From an uncultured Sutterella sp. (GTDB taxonomy: Bacteria; Pseudomonadota; Gammaproteobacteria; Burkholderiales; Burkholderiaceae_F): a stretch of DNA of 5,747 nucleotides. The translations under genes and the position numbers were made by a program. The stretch lies in the NCBI GenBank assembly GCA_900554675.1, contig USIM01000062.1:1-5747 (forward strand), written 5' to 3'. The notes beneath the pieces are model-generated. The model ran no database searches, was not told the DNA's origin, and worked only from the letters and a program-made list of their open reading frames with translations. This document shows positions 1 to 5,435 of this stretch, one piece after another (position 1 is the first letter of the stretch; each line of letters begins with the position of its first letter).

Positions 1-464
1 AAGTTACCAAACACGGAGGCCGCCGCCGGTGCCAACCACCATTGATAAAGTTGACGCAAACGTTGGAAAACGAAAATATCCAACAATTGCCCTAATGCAT
101 AAGCTACAAAGGAAGCCAAGGCGATTCGGAAAACAAAAAGGCTGAAAGTGGTTAATGACGCAAGGCCTTGGAAATCGCCTTGTTGGAAAACAGCACCAAA
201 AATATAGGACAAAAGAAGCGCCGGCATCATCGCAAAGAAAATGATGCGACGGGCTAAACGATCACCAAAAAGACGCACCGTTAAATCCGTCAATAGAAAT
301 AAAAACGGATACGTAAATGTTCCCCATGTGGTTTCAATCCCCAAAACCGTGACGGGCAACTGCACGGCATAGTTACTTAAGACAATAAAAAAGATATGAG
401 CCGCCCAAAGACGCTTTAGAGGGAAGTCTAAGTTTAAGGTGGGGTTTTGCGAAAAATCAGACAT
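1..464 (-). CDS. yhhQ: YhhQ-family queuosine precursor (preQ0/preQ1) transporter, 3' end cut by window edge
   Basis: Inner-membrane carrier of the VUT/YhhQ (COG1738) family, which imports 7-deazaguanine precursors for queuosine tRNA modification. The visible 154 residues begin MSDFSQNP and track E. coli YhhQ almost motif by motif from memory: SNYAVQLPVTVLG, TTWGTF, the signature LTDLTVRLFGD, LARRIIFF, RIALASFVAYALGQLLD and WWLAPAAASVFGN. Hydrophobic membrane segments alternate with short polar loops. E. coli YhhQ is about 220 residues, so roughly the last third lies beyond base 1. In-frame ATGs also exist at 482 and 494. None has a convincing Shine-Dalgarno; 464 was chosen because its product matches the usual N-terminal length. 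It is transcribed divergently from the AI-2E-family gene. Family identity is firm; the substrate is inferred from the family and the start is uncertain. Confidence 0.9.
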   Translation of the reverse strand, partial: MSDFSQNPTLNLDFPLKRLWAAHIFFIVLSNYAVQLPVTVLGIETTWGTFTYPFLFLLTDLTVRLFGDRLARRIIFFAMMPALLLSYIFGAVFQQGDFQGLASLTTFSLFVFRIALASFVAYALGQLLDIFVFQRLRQLYQWWLAPAAASVFGN

Positions 465-507
465 AGAGTTTCTTTTATTCATCGAAACCGACATTTTCGC
501 ATTGAGA

Positions 508-520
508 GCCAGACTCTGGC
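508..520. repeat. Perfect 13-bp inverted repeat GCCAGA-C-TCTGGC in divergent intergenic region
   Basis: The two 6-base arms are exact complements around a single central C. It lies between the divergent transporter genes, about 45 bp upstream of the yhhQ-like start and 95 bp upstream of the AI-2E-family start. Its size and symmetry would suit a dimeric repressor site. It could equally form a small leader hairpin in the yhhQ transcript. No T-tract follows, so it is not an evident terminator. The function is unknown. Confidence 0.35.
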
Positions 521-529
521 AAAAATCTT

Positions 530-560
530 TTGAAATCCCTCACTTCTGTAGCCCTAAAAT
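530..560 (+). promoter_or_regulatory. Possible sigma70 promoter for the AI-2E-family gene
   Basis: TTGAAA (530-535) resembles a -35 box and TAAAAT (555-560) a -10 box. The 19-bp spacer is longer than ideal. It lies 55 bp before the preferred ATG. No better pair was seen in the 465-614 intergenic stretch, and no convincing promoter was found for the divergent yhhQ-like gene. This call is weak. Confidence 0.3.
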
Positions 561-614
561 GCACTCAATCAGTTAGACTAAAGCATTACTTCAACCTCTG
601 TGAAAGAAATTACC

Positions 615-1826
615 ATGGTTAGCCTTCGCGAGCGCATTGATGTATTGATTCGTATCCTCTTTGGCGCAGCCATAGCGATCGGGTGCTACTTTGTTGTGGC
701 CCCGTTTTTAACCGCTATTACGTTAGCCGGGATCGCCACAATCGTCAGTTGGCCGCTCTTTGTACGATTTAAAAATTCATTTGGCGAACGTAGCACGCCC
801 GCTGCGCTTTTGATGGTGGCCCTTTTAACGATCTGCTTAATTCTGCCGCTCTCATTTTTATCTGCAGTTGTGGCTCAACAGTTGCCGGGTGCCATCTCGG
901 GCATTATCAACTCCATCCAACACATCGAATCACCGATCTGGATCAAAGACATCCCTGTCATCGGTTCTTGGCTTTTCGAGCAACTGGCTTTCCTCTTTGA
1001 TCTGAAGCAGTTAGCAGACCTCATTCAACGTCTCATGCAACCCATGAGTCGTATGGCCTTAAATCTCGCCATTTCTGCCGGTAACGGCTTGGTGCAAATG
1101 GGCTTGGTTGCCTTTATCGCCTTCTTTATCTACCGCGACGGTGACTTGATTGCCAAGCGCTCTCAAGCCTTACTTGAACGAGTTTCAGGTGGATTGAGCA
1201 AAGAATTAAGCCACATTTTGGTTAACACCACACGAAGCGTTGTGTGGGGCATTGTGGGGACGGCCGCAGCACAAAGTATCGTGGCTTGTATCGGCTTTTT
1301 GATTGTGGGTGCTCCTGGTACGCTTTTGCTCTCCATCGCCGTCTTCGTACTCTCTGTTGTGCCGATTGGTCCTCCGTTGGTTTGGGGCCCCGTTGCTTTC
1401 TGGCTCTACACTCAAGGTGAATTAGGTTTGGCCGCCTTTATGGTCGCTTGGGGTGTTTTAGCTGTCGCTAGTGTCGATAACTTCATCAAACCCTTATTGA
1501 TTGCTCGCGGTACTCCGCTCCCCATCTCGTTGGTTTTCTTGGGTGTGTTCGGGGGTGTGATTGCCTTCGGTCTCTTGGGGATGATTTTGGGGCCGGTACT
1601 TTTAGCTATCGGTGTTGCCATGATTAAGACTTGGATTTCTGTTAAAGAAAAACAAAGAAAGAAAAACCCTGCAAATATCAATTTAGTGGCACCGGAGCCG
1701 GCCACCGTGGGGGAGCCCCAACAGCCCCGAGTCAACAAGGCGGATACCGTGGACTCTGGGCTGAAGGTGAATACGGCACCGAGGAAAAATCATCCGAAAA
1801 GGTACCCAAAGAGATCGAGAAGGTAA
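615..1826 (+). CDS. AI-2E transporter family (YdiK-like) integral membrane protein
   Basis: Member of the PF01594 family (YdiK/YhhT/PerM/TqsA), inner-membrane proteins described variously as autoinducer-2 exporters or cation/proton antiporters. Numbering from the upstream GTG at 600: paired N-terminal hydrophobic segments (about 17-52 and 65-93), an amphipathic central region (about 95-150), and further membrane segments (about 160-178, 213-237, 240-270, 274-292, 308-345). Family signatures visible are DNFIKPLLI (293-301) and GGVIAFGLLGMILGPVLLAI (318-337). The overall layout resembles E. coli YdiK. The ATG at 615 was chosen over the GTG at 600 because GAAAGA precedes it and nothing resembling a ribosome binding site precedes the GTG; this gives 403 residues. 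The C-terminal 55 residues form a polar, Lys/Arg/Pro-rich cytoplasmic tail not typical of YdiK. The substrate cannot be told from sequence. Confidence 0.88.
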   Translation: MVSLRERIDVLIRILFGAAIAIGCYFVVAPFLTAITLAGIATIVSWPLFVRFKNSFGERSTPAALLMVALLTICLILPLSFLSAVVAQQLPGAISGIINSIQHIESPIWIKDIPVIGSWLFEQLAFLFDLKQLADLIQRLMQPMSRMALNLAISAGNGLVQMGLVAFIAFFIYRDGDLIAKRSQALLERVSGGLSKELSHILVNTTRSVVWGIVGTAAAQSIVACIGFLIVGAPGTLLLSIAVFVLSVVPIGPPLVWGPVAFWLYTQGELGLAAFMVAWGVLAVASVDNFIKPLLIARGTPLPISLVFLGVFGGVIAFGLLGMILGPVLLAIGVAMIKTWISVKEKQRKKNPANINLVAPEPATVGEPQQPRVNKADTVDSGLKVNTAPRKNHPKRYPKRSRR

Positions 1827-1849
1827 TCGGCAGGTACGTTGAGTAAGAC

Positions 1850-1880
1850 AAAAGGAGAAGTGTTTGAAGCTTCTCCTTTT
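1850..1880. terminator. Bidirectional rho-independent terminator
   Basis: The arms AAAAGGAGAAG (1850-1860) and CTTCTCCTTTT (1870-1880) form a perfect 11-bp stem with a 9-base loop. A T-rich run follows on the plus strand, and a TTTTGTCTT run follows on the minus strand. It lies 24 bp past the AI-2E-family stop and 25 bp past the end of the convergent phosphoesterase gene, so it probably ends both transcripts. Confidence 0.85.
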
Positions 1881-1904
1881 TGTTTACAAGATGAATGATG
1901 AAAA

Positions 1905-2740
1905 TTAACCTAAACGCTTGAGTGTCATCCCCGAACTCATCACGGGTTCGTAGGGACTATCGCCATAGTCGGCGACTTCTCGCGGATCGATTTGTGCGGG
2001 CACGATATCATCGCCCAACAAATTCACAATCCCACGATAACCTACACCACGAGGCGTAAAGCCATAGTAGGTCGGGTAGTGGCGATCCTCATGTTGATGA
2101 CCATGAAAGAGATACTTCACTTGCATGGTCTTGGCTAATTGATCCACAGCTAAAAAGCCTTTACGATGACAGCCCGGCGCTTCGTGAGTCACGAGTACAT
2201 CGGCTTTTTGCGTAATCAAGTTATCGTACGTTGACGGGAAAATGGACGTACGGTGGCGACGAGGCAAGCCCCCTCTCCACATATTCCCGCGACCAATACG
2301 ACGAATGAAAGCCCCGGCACTCATGTAGTTAGGTGCTTGTGGTGGCATCCAAATTTGGCCACGGAAAACACCGCCAAGACCGGCAATGCGAATACCGTTG
2401 ACCCTGCTAGCTCACTTCTCCATAAACGATCATAGAAATAATCGTTGTCGGTATCGTGATTGCCGGGAATCCACCACACGTCTACAAAAGGCAAAATGTC
2501 CGCCAGCACCTCATGCAAAGGCGCAGGCGGTTGCAAGTCACCCAAAATGATCATGGCTTTCGGGCGGTGTTCTTTACCTGCCTGAATGATGTGATCAAAC
2601 CCACCGTGCGGATCCCCGCAGAAGAATACTTCTTGAGCGCGCTGCTCAATCGGAACAGACGAGGGCTCAAGCTTGGCAGCCTCTACGGGTTTCGGACGCG
2701 GATGGTTTTTATGGCGATAATGGTAACGACGGAATGTCAC
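1905..2740 (-). pseudogene. Calcineurin-like metallophosphoesterase, split by one frameshift near 2402
   Basis: Two overlapping frames together encode one Metallophos-fold hydrolase of 278 residues. The upstream frame carries GDPHGG (D43, H45), GDLQ (D68) and GNHD (N94-D96). The downstream frame carries VTHEAP (H186) and GHQH (H215, H217). These are the five dinuclear metal-site blocks in correct order. Adding one base to the GGG codon at 2404-2402 joins the frames as ...SELAG-VNGIRIAGLGGVFRGQIW..., which reads as the normal family core. A TGA in the second frame just upstream (the TGA inside AGTGAG) limits where the shift can lie. The start is GTG 2740, with AAGGGA eight bases upstream overlapping the stop of the WYL gene, so the two are an operon. 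As written, the first frame ends early (139 aa, stop at 2321) and lacks the distal metal ligands. It is a true pseudogene or a one-base sequence error. The substrate is unknown. Confidence 0.85.
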
Positions 2741-2752
2741 GCCTGTGATCCC

Positions 2753-3757
2753 TTACTTGTAGTTTTCCATCATCTGAGCGAGTTCATGACGCACTGCGTC
2801 TTGCAAACTCTGCGGTTCCATCACCTTACAACCGGCACCAAATTGGAGGATGTCACCGACCAATTCAGGGCTATTGTCAGCGAAAGGAATCGTCAATTCA
2901 TAGACGTCCTCGCTAACCCAATTTTCGAACTGATCTTTGTGCCAAACAAATTGACTTGCGCGCTTGGCAGCAAGACCGGCAAAGCGAATACGAGCGTATT
3001 GCGGAACTTCACCTCGGAACATGCCGTAAGTGGCACCCAACTCGGCTTCCACGGCCTTCATAGGGATGGGCTTGACACCGGTCTTCATGATGTCGGCAAA
3101 ACGAACGTTTTCGACATTGAAGCTGCGAAGTGCACCGCGAGTATGGCACCAAGCATCCAAGTACCAGCGACCGCGGTAGTAAACCAAGCGCATGGGGCTG
3201 ACAACGCGTTCCGTTTCCTCTTGCTTATTTTCAGACCAATAACGCAAGCGAAGACGTTGACGGTGAACCAAAGCTTGACCCAAGACTTCAAAGTAATCGT
3301 TAGTGATGGGCTTGCGAACCGGTTCTTGAATCACGATGCGCTTTTTCAATTCATCAATGTTGGCTTCTTCTTCGAACATGATGGAGCGAAGACGAGCGGA
3401 GACTTGACGCAAGTCGCGACTTAAAAAGCCCTTACGGTTCTTTTCCAACTCATCGAATTGATCAAGCGTTTTGATGGAGTGATAGAGCTCATCGGGCGTA
3501 AACCAAGAGGACTTGCGTTCATAGAAGTCTTCGCGCTTAGCATCGGCACGATTCTTAGCAAAAAGGTAACCACCACGGATGCGAGAAAAGACGATCGGAG
3601 CCTTTAAGGATTCACGCATATAGCGCAAGTCACGCTTGACAGTAGCAGGAGCAGCTCCCGTTGCACGTTGCAAATCTTCGAAAGTTGCGATCCCTTTCTC
3701 ACTGATCAAGCGATCGATTTTCATAATACGGACGTTGAATTCGTTTGTGGTATTCAT
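2753..3757 (-). CDS. WYL-domain helix-turn-helix transcriptional regulator
   Basis: A 334-residue DNA-binding regulator. Residues about 10-65 form a DeoR/HTH_11-type winged helix (recognition region around PATVKRDLRYMRE, wing RIRGGYLF). A helical linker follows. The WYL domain (about 155-225) shows the eponymous W198-Y199-L200 and the basic RSFNVENVRF strand, and the C-terminal region to 334 fits the WCX extension. WYL domains bind nucleic-acid or nucleotide ligands in characterised members and often control DNA-damage or defence genes; the ligand and targets here are unknown. The frame is open to an ATG at 3787, but that would place the start inside the IscB element's end hairpin. ATG 3757 gives the expected N-terminus (MNTTNEFNV). 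It has no Shine-Dalgarno of its own, only TTATTTT after the iscB stop. The downstream phosphoesterase starts 12 bp after the stop. Confidence 0.9.
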   Translation of the reverse strand: MNTTNEFNVRIMKIDRLISEKGIATFEDLQRATGAAPATVKRDLRYMRESLKAPIVFSRIRGGYLFAKNRADAKREDFYERKSSWFTPDELYHSIKTLDQFDELEKNRKGFLSRDLRQVSARLRSIMFEEEANIDELKKRIVIQEPVRKPITNDYFEVLGQALVHRQRLRLRYWSENKQEETERVVSPMRLVYYRGRWYLDAWCHTRGALRSFNVENVRFADIMKTGVKPIPMKAVEAELGATYGMFRGEVPQYARIRFAGLAAKRASQFVWHKDQFENWVSEDVYELTIPFADNSPELVGDILQFGAGCKVMEPQSLQDAVRHELAQMMENYK

Positions 3758-3764
3758 AAAATAA

Positions 3765-5048
3765 TTACGGTGCGGAAACCCCTGCATTCATGCGGGGGAG
3801 GAGCGCCGTCTCCTTTCTTAATTCTGTTAAAAACGATTGTCTGCTTTCAATTCGTTTTAATTTCTTAAAACTCACGCCGGCAGAGATCTTTGTTCCGTCC
3901 AATCGACGCACATCAAAGTAACCCGATGAACGTCGCCCAAAGACAAAACCCACTTCGCCGTTAATGCGCACACGATCAAAGAGGATAAAGCCCTTTACTA
4001 TGTAAGGAGCTTGCTGTGCTTTACGCACACCACCTTTTAAAATCGTTGCTTTATGCAATTGGCGATTGTGTTTTCTGACCTGCTTTTGAAAGAGGAACTC
4101 TCCCATGCGTTTGGCGTGGAGAAAGCCTGCTATGCAATAAGCATCTGCACAATGCGTTTTGGCGATGCCGAAACGAATGCGTGCGTACTTGGTGAAGTAC
4201 CCATAGGTATTTTCAACCGTTAAGTGTGAGAACAAGGCTTTGAGACGATTAAAGAACGTCCAACGCATGATTCCCATAAAGGCAGCATCTCTAAACGAGG
4301 GGCTGCGTTTCACTTTCAATTGAATTTCCCCGCGGTGGTAAGCCTTGTGGCACGTTTCACAAAGCGTGATCAAGTTGCCGGGACTGTCACCCCCTGTTTT
4401 TCGGCTCTCGAGATGATGGACATTAAGTATCCTATCTTTCGATTTACCTTTGCAGTGTTGGCAGACATGACCGTCACGGTTTAACACATACTCACGCACG
4501 TTCCAAAACCCCAATTGATCTCCCTTTTGATAATCTATCCCTGCAATGTCGGGATTTTTAATCTTTTGGATGTCAAAAGCCGCCGTTTCCACTCGGATTT
4601 TGTTCACGGGTATAAGACGGCACACGTTTTGCACGCGCGAGATGTGCGCTTGGATCTTATTTTCCACGCTAGGGGCTAACCAGCCTTTATTTTTAGAGCG
4701 AACCCGGTTATCGAATCGAGCGGCACGGTACCGTGTTTTTCGATTTCGACGGGCGCGACGAAATTCACGTCGCGTGGACAGTAAATCGCTCACATCCGTG
4801 CGAAGAGCCACTTCGCTCACATAGAGTTCGGTCTTGGCGCTACTGGCGCTTAAACCGATCGTTTTACTGCCGGCATCCACACCCAATGTCACCGGTTGCA
4901 CGCTCTCTCCTGTGGCTCGGGTCAATTGAATTTGAAAGGGATTGACCCTTTTGATTTTCGCATGACCGGCTTTTAGAAGCTTGCGTGCCTTTGCCGGGGA
5001 GCAAGGCATGAGGGGTTCACCTCGTTGGTTTAATACAAATACTCTCAA
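3765..5048 (-). CDS. iscB: IscB RNA-guided nuclease (Cas9 ancestor family)
   Basis: A 427-residue omega-RNA-guided DNA endonuclease. In order: PLMP-type N-terminus (PLMPCSPAKARKLLKAG, 12-28), RuvC-I LGVDAGSKTIGLSA (D58), an Arg-rich bridge helix (93-115), RuvC-II VETAAFD (E154), an HNH domain with two CxxC pairs (C196/C199, C230/C233) and VHHLESRKTGG (H211/H212) plus N225, then RuvC-III THCADAYCIAG (H299, D302). A C-terminal WED/target-interaction region (about 335-403) follows with FDRVRINGEVGFVFGRRSSGYFDVRR. All expected catalytic residues are present, so both strand-cutting sites look intact. The start is TTG at 5048, preceded by GTGGAAA; it is preferred because the N-terminus MRVFVLNQRGEPLMP matches the family and the next Met is inside the PLMP motif. 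The last residues (PRMNAGV) are encoded by the right-end hairpin. The stop lies 7 bp before the WYL ATG. Confidence 0.95.
   Translation of the reverse strand: MRVFVLNQRGEPLMPCSPAKARKLLKAGHAKIKRVNPFQIQLTRATGESVQPVTLGVDAGSKTIGLSASSAKTELYVSEVALRTDVSDLLSTRREFRRARRNRKTRYRAARFDNRVRSKNKGWLAPSVENKIQAHISRVQNVCRLIPVNKIRVETAAFDIQKIKNPDIAGIDYQKGDQLGFWNVREYVLNRDGHVCQHCKGKSKDRILNVHHLESRKTGGDSPGNLITLCETCHKAYHRGEIQLKVKRSPSFRDAAFMGIMRWTFFNRLKALFSHLTVENTYGYFTKYARIRFGIAKTHCADAYCIAGFLHAKRMGEFLFQKQVRKHNRQLHKATILKGGVRKAQQAPYIVKGFILFDRVRINGEVGFVFGRRSSGYFDVRRLDGTKISAGVSFKKLKRIESRQSFLTELRKETALLPRMNAGVSAP
3779..3798. repeat. Right-end hairpin of the IscB element
   Basis: On the plus strand CCCCTGCAT and ATGCGGGGG pair across a 2-base TC loop. 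On the minus strand the same site reads CCCCCGCAT-GA-ATGCAGGGG with one C/A mismatch. It parallels the hairpin at 5266-5285 (same CCCCCGC arm, same loop size, one mismatch). Y1 transposases of the IS200/IS605 group recognise such subterminal imperfect hairpins. It lies within the last codons of iscB, so it is both coding and structural. Confidence 0.7.
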
Positions 5049-5295
5049 GTTTTGTTTCCACGACCGTTGCCGGTCGGTAAAAATCCTTCGACCATGTTCA
5101 AAGGGGTTTAAGTACCATCAACACCGCACCTTACCCTCAGTGCTTTTAATCGATGGTCGCAGGGTCCGCAGCTAGGATTGACACCACGGAGTGCCTATGT
5201 ATTCCCAATGAACGGAGTCTGAAACAATGCTTCAGACTGGGGCTAGTCAATCAAGGCTTTTCAAGCCTCCGCTTTTAAGCGGGGGTTTATTGACA
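5049..5295 (-). ncRNA. Omega-RNA (HEARO RNA) scaffold of IscB
   Basis: This non-coding stretch directly abuts iscB upstream on the same strand, the standard position of the omega-RNA that binds IscB and supplies its 5' guide. It is densely structured. In RNA order: the left-end hairpin (5285-5266); GGCUU-GAA-AAGCC (5267-5255); a perfect 8-bp stem AGUCUGAA/UUCAGACU (5238-5216); an ACCAUC/GAUGGU stem (5157-5114) enclosing GCAC/GUGC (5143-5126); CCUUUGA/UCGAAGG (5104-5085); and a 6-bp stem CGACCG/CGGUCG capped by a GCAA tetraloop (5076-5061), ending 12 bases before the TTG. Pairing was found by eye, and tertiary contacts or pseudoknots cannot be assigned. The 3' end may run slightly into the iscB ORF. 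The 5' boundary depends on where the element begins. Confidence 0.85.
5266..5285. repeat. Left-end hairpin of the IscB element
   Basis: On the plus strand CCTCCGCTT (5266-5274) pairs with AAGCGGGGG (5277-5285) around a TT loop, with one T/G wobble. The minus strand reads CCCCCGCTT-AA-AAGCGGAGG. It overlaps by two bases the adjoining GGCTT/AAGCC stem of the omega-RNA, so the DNA and RNA folds may share sequence. It matches the right-end hairpin in arm length, loop length and leading CCCCCGC. Confidence 0.7.
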
Positions 5296-5312
5296 GTAAT
5301 CCTCTCAAAAAC
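5296..5312 (-). other. Putative omega-RNA guide segment from host 5' UTR
   Basis: IscB omega-RNAs carry a guide of about 16 nt at their 5' end, encoded by DNA just outside the element's left end. With the boundary placed after TTAC (5296), the segment from the predicted transcription start (about 5312) to the boundary is 17 nt and ends GAGAGGATTAC. It contains the GAGAGGA Shine-Dalgarno that would originally have served the WYL gene. The exact ends are inferred and could move by several bases. Confidence 0.45.
5301..5307 (-). promoter_or_regulatory. GAGAGGA Shine-Dalgarno stranded upstream of the element
   Basis: On the minus strand this reads GAGAGGA, a good anti-16S match, but no start codon follows at a usable distance; the element begins within about 6 bases. 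If the element is removed, the sequence would join to ATTTTATG of the WYL gene with a spacing near the normal range. The WYL ATG has no other ribosome binding site, which supports this reading. Confidence 0.5.
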
Positions 5313-5323
5313 ACCATAATGGT
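5313..5323. promoter_or_regulatory. Small palindrome ACCAT-A-ATGGT overlapping the -10 box
   Basis: Five-base perfect arms flank one central base and overlap the predicted -10 and start region. A repressor bound here would block initiation. Autoregulation by the downstream WYL protein is an attractive but untested idea. An 11-bp palindrome can also arise by chance. Confidence 0.3.
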
Positions 5324-5347
5324 ATCGAACAATGAGCCTGACTTCAA
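5319..5347 (-). promoter_or_regulatory. Probable sigma70 promoter of the WYL operon, now driving omega-RNA/iscB
   Basis: On the minus strand, TTGAAG (5347-5342) and TACCAT (5324-5319) are separated by exactly 17 bp. Each matches four of six consensus positions. It lies between the cupin terminator and the element's left end, the only host intergenic DNA available to start transcription of this operon. The transcription start would fall near 5312. The -10 overlaps the palindrome ACCAT-A-ATGGT (5313-5323), a possible repressor site. Confidence 0.5.
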
Positions 5348-5376
5348 CTAAAAATCGACTTTTATCGCATTTTTTC

Positions 5377-5412
5377 AAAAAAAAGAGTCGTGGACACAAC
5401 TAACCACGACTC
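5377..5412 (-). terminator. Rho-independent terminator of the cupin gene
   Basis: On the minus strand a perfect 9-bp stem GAGTCGTGG/CCACGACTC (5412-5404 with 5393-5385), with a 10-base loop, is followed at once by eight T residues (5384-5377). It begins 24 bp after the cupin stop. It isolates the omega-RNA/iscB/WYL transcript from cupin transcription, so these genes need their own promoter. Confidence 0.9.
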
Positions 5413-5435
5413 CGTTTGTATTTGCAAGTATCTTT

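Larger units (their letters stand above)
3760..5295 (-). mobile_element. IscB/HEARO element (IS200/IS605-like, non-autonomous), approximate ends
   Basis: The element comprises left-end hairpin, omega-RNA, iscB and right-end hairpin, all on the minus strand. No TnpA Y1 transposase is present in the window, so movement would need one in trans. The left and right hairpins share the CCCCCGC arm, 9-base arms, 2-base loops and a single mismatched pair, as expected for IS200/IS605 ends. The left boundary at 5295/5296 is inferred from a TTAC tetranucleotide (5299-5296), a target type known from IS608, ten bases before the hairpin. The right boundary is not resolved and lies between about 3758 and 3772. 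There are no long terminal inverted repeats or target duplication, which fits the single-strand transposition chemistry of this group. The insertion lies in the leader of the WYL-phosphoesterase operon. Confidence 0.75.

Noticed and set aside
465..599. PreQ1 riboswitch in the leader of the yhhQ-like gene
   Set aside because: The minus-strand leader begins AGAGGTT, reminiscent of the preQ1-I class. The matching CCCTCT strand and the A-rich tail are missing, so no riboswitch fold can be supported by eye.
1206..1738. Minus-strand open frames inside the AI-2E-family gene
   Set aside because: They have no domain signal or ribosome binding site and lie entirely antisense to a well-supported membrane protein.
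2396..2412. Programmed -1 ribosomal frameshift in the phosphoesterase
   Set aside because: No X-XXY-YYZ slippery heptamer or clear downstream stem is present at the shift point, and the family is not known for recoding. A mutation or sequence error is simpler.
2456..3424. Long plus-strand open frame (322 codons) antisense to the WYL gene
   Set aside because: Its product shows no recognisable domain, and it lies wholly opposite a clear WYL regulator and the phosphoesterase 5' end. It is a codon-bias shadow.
3758..3787. Upstream ATG (3787) as the start of the WYL gene
   Set aside because: It would add ten residues encoded by the IscB element's right-end hairpin, has no ribosome binding site, and the ATG at 3757 gives the usual family N-terminus.
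5261..5300. CRISPR-like repeat or rho-independent terminator at the G-rich hairpin 5266-5285
   Set aside because: There is only one copy, so it is not an array. The T-tract on either side is too short for a terminator, and its match to the right-end hairpin explains it better as a transposon end.
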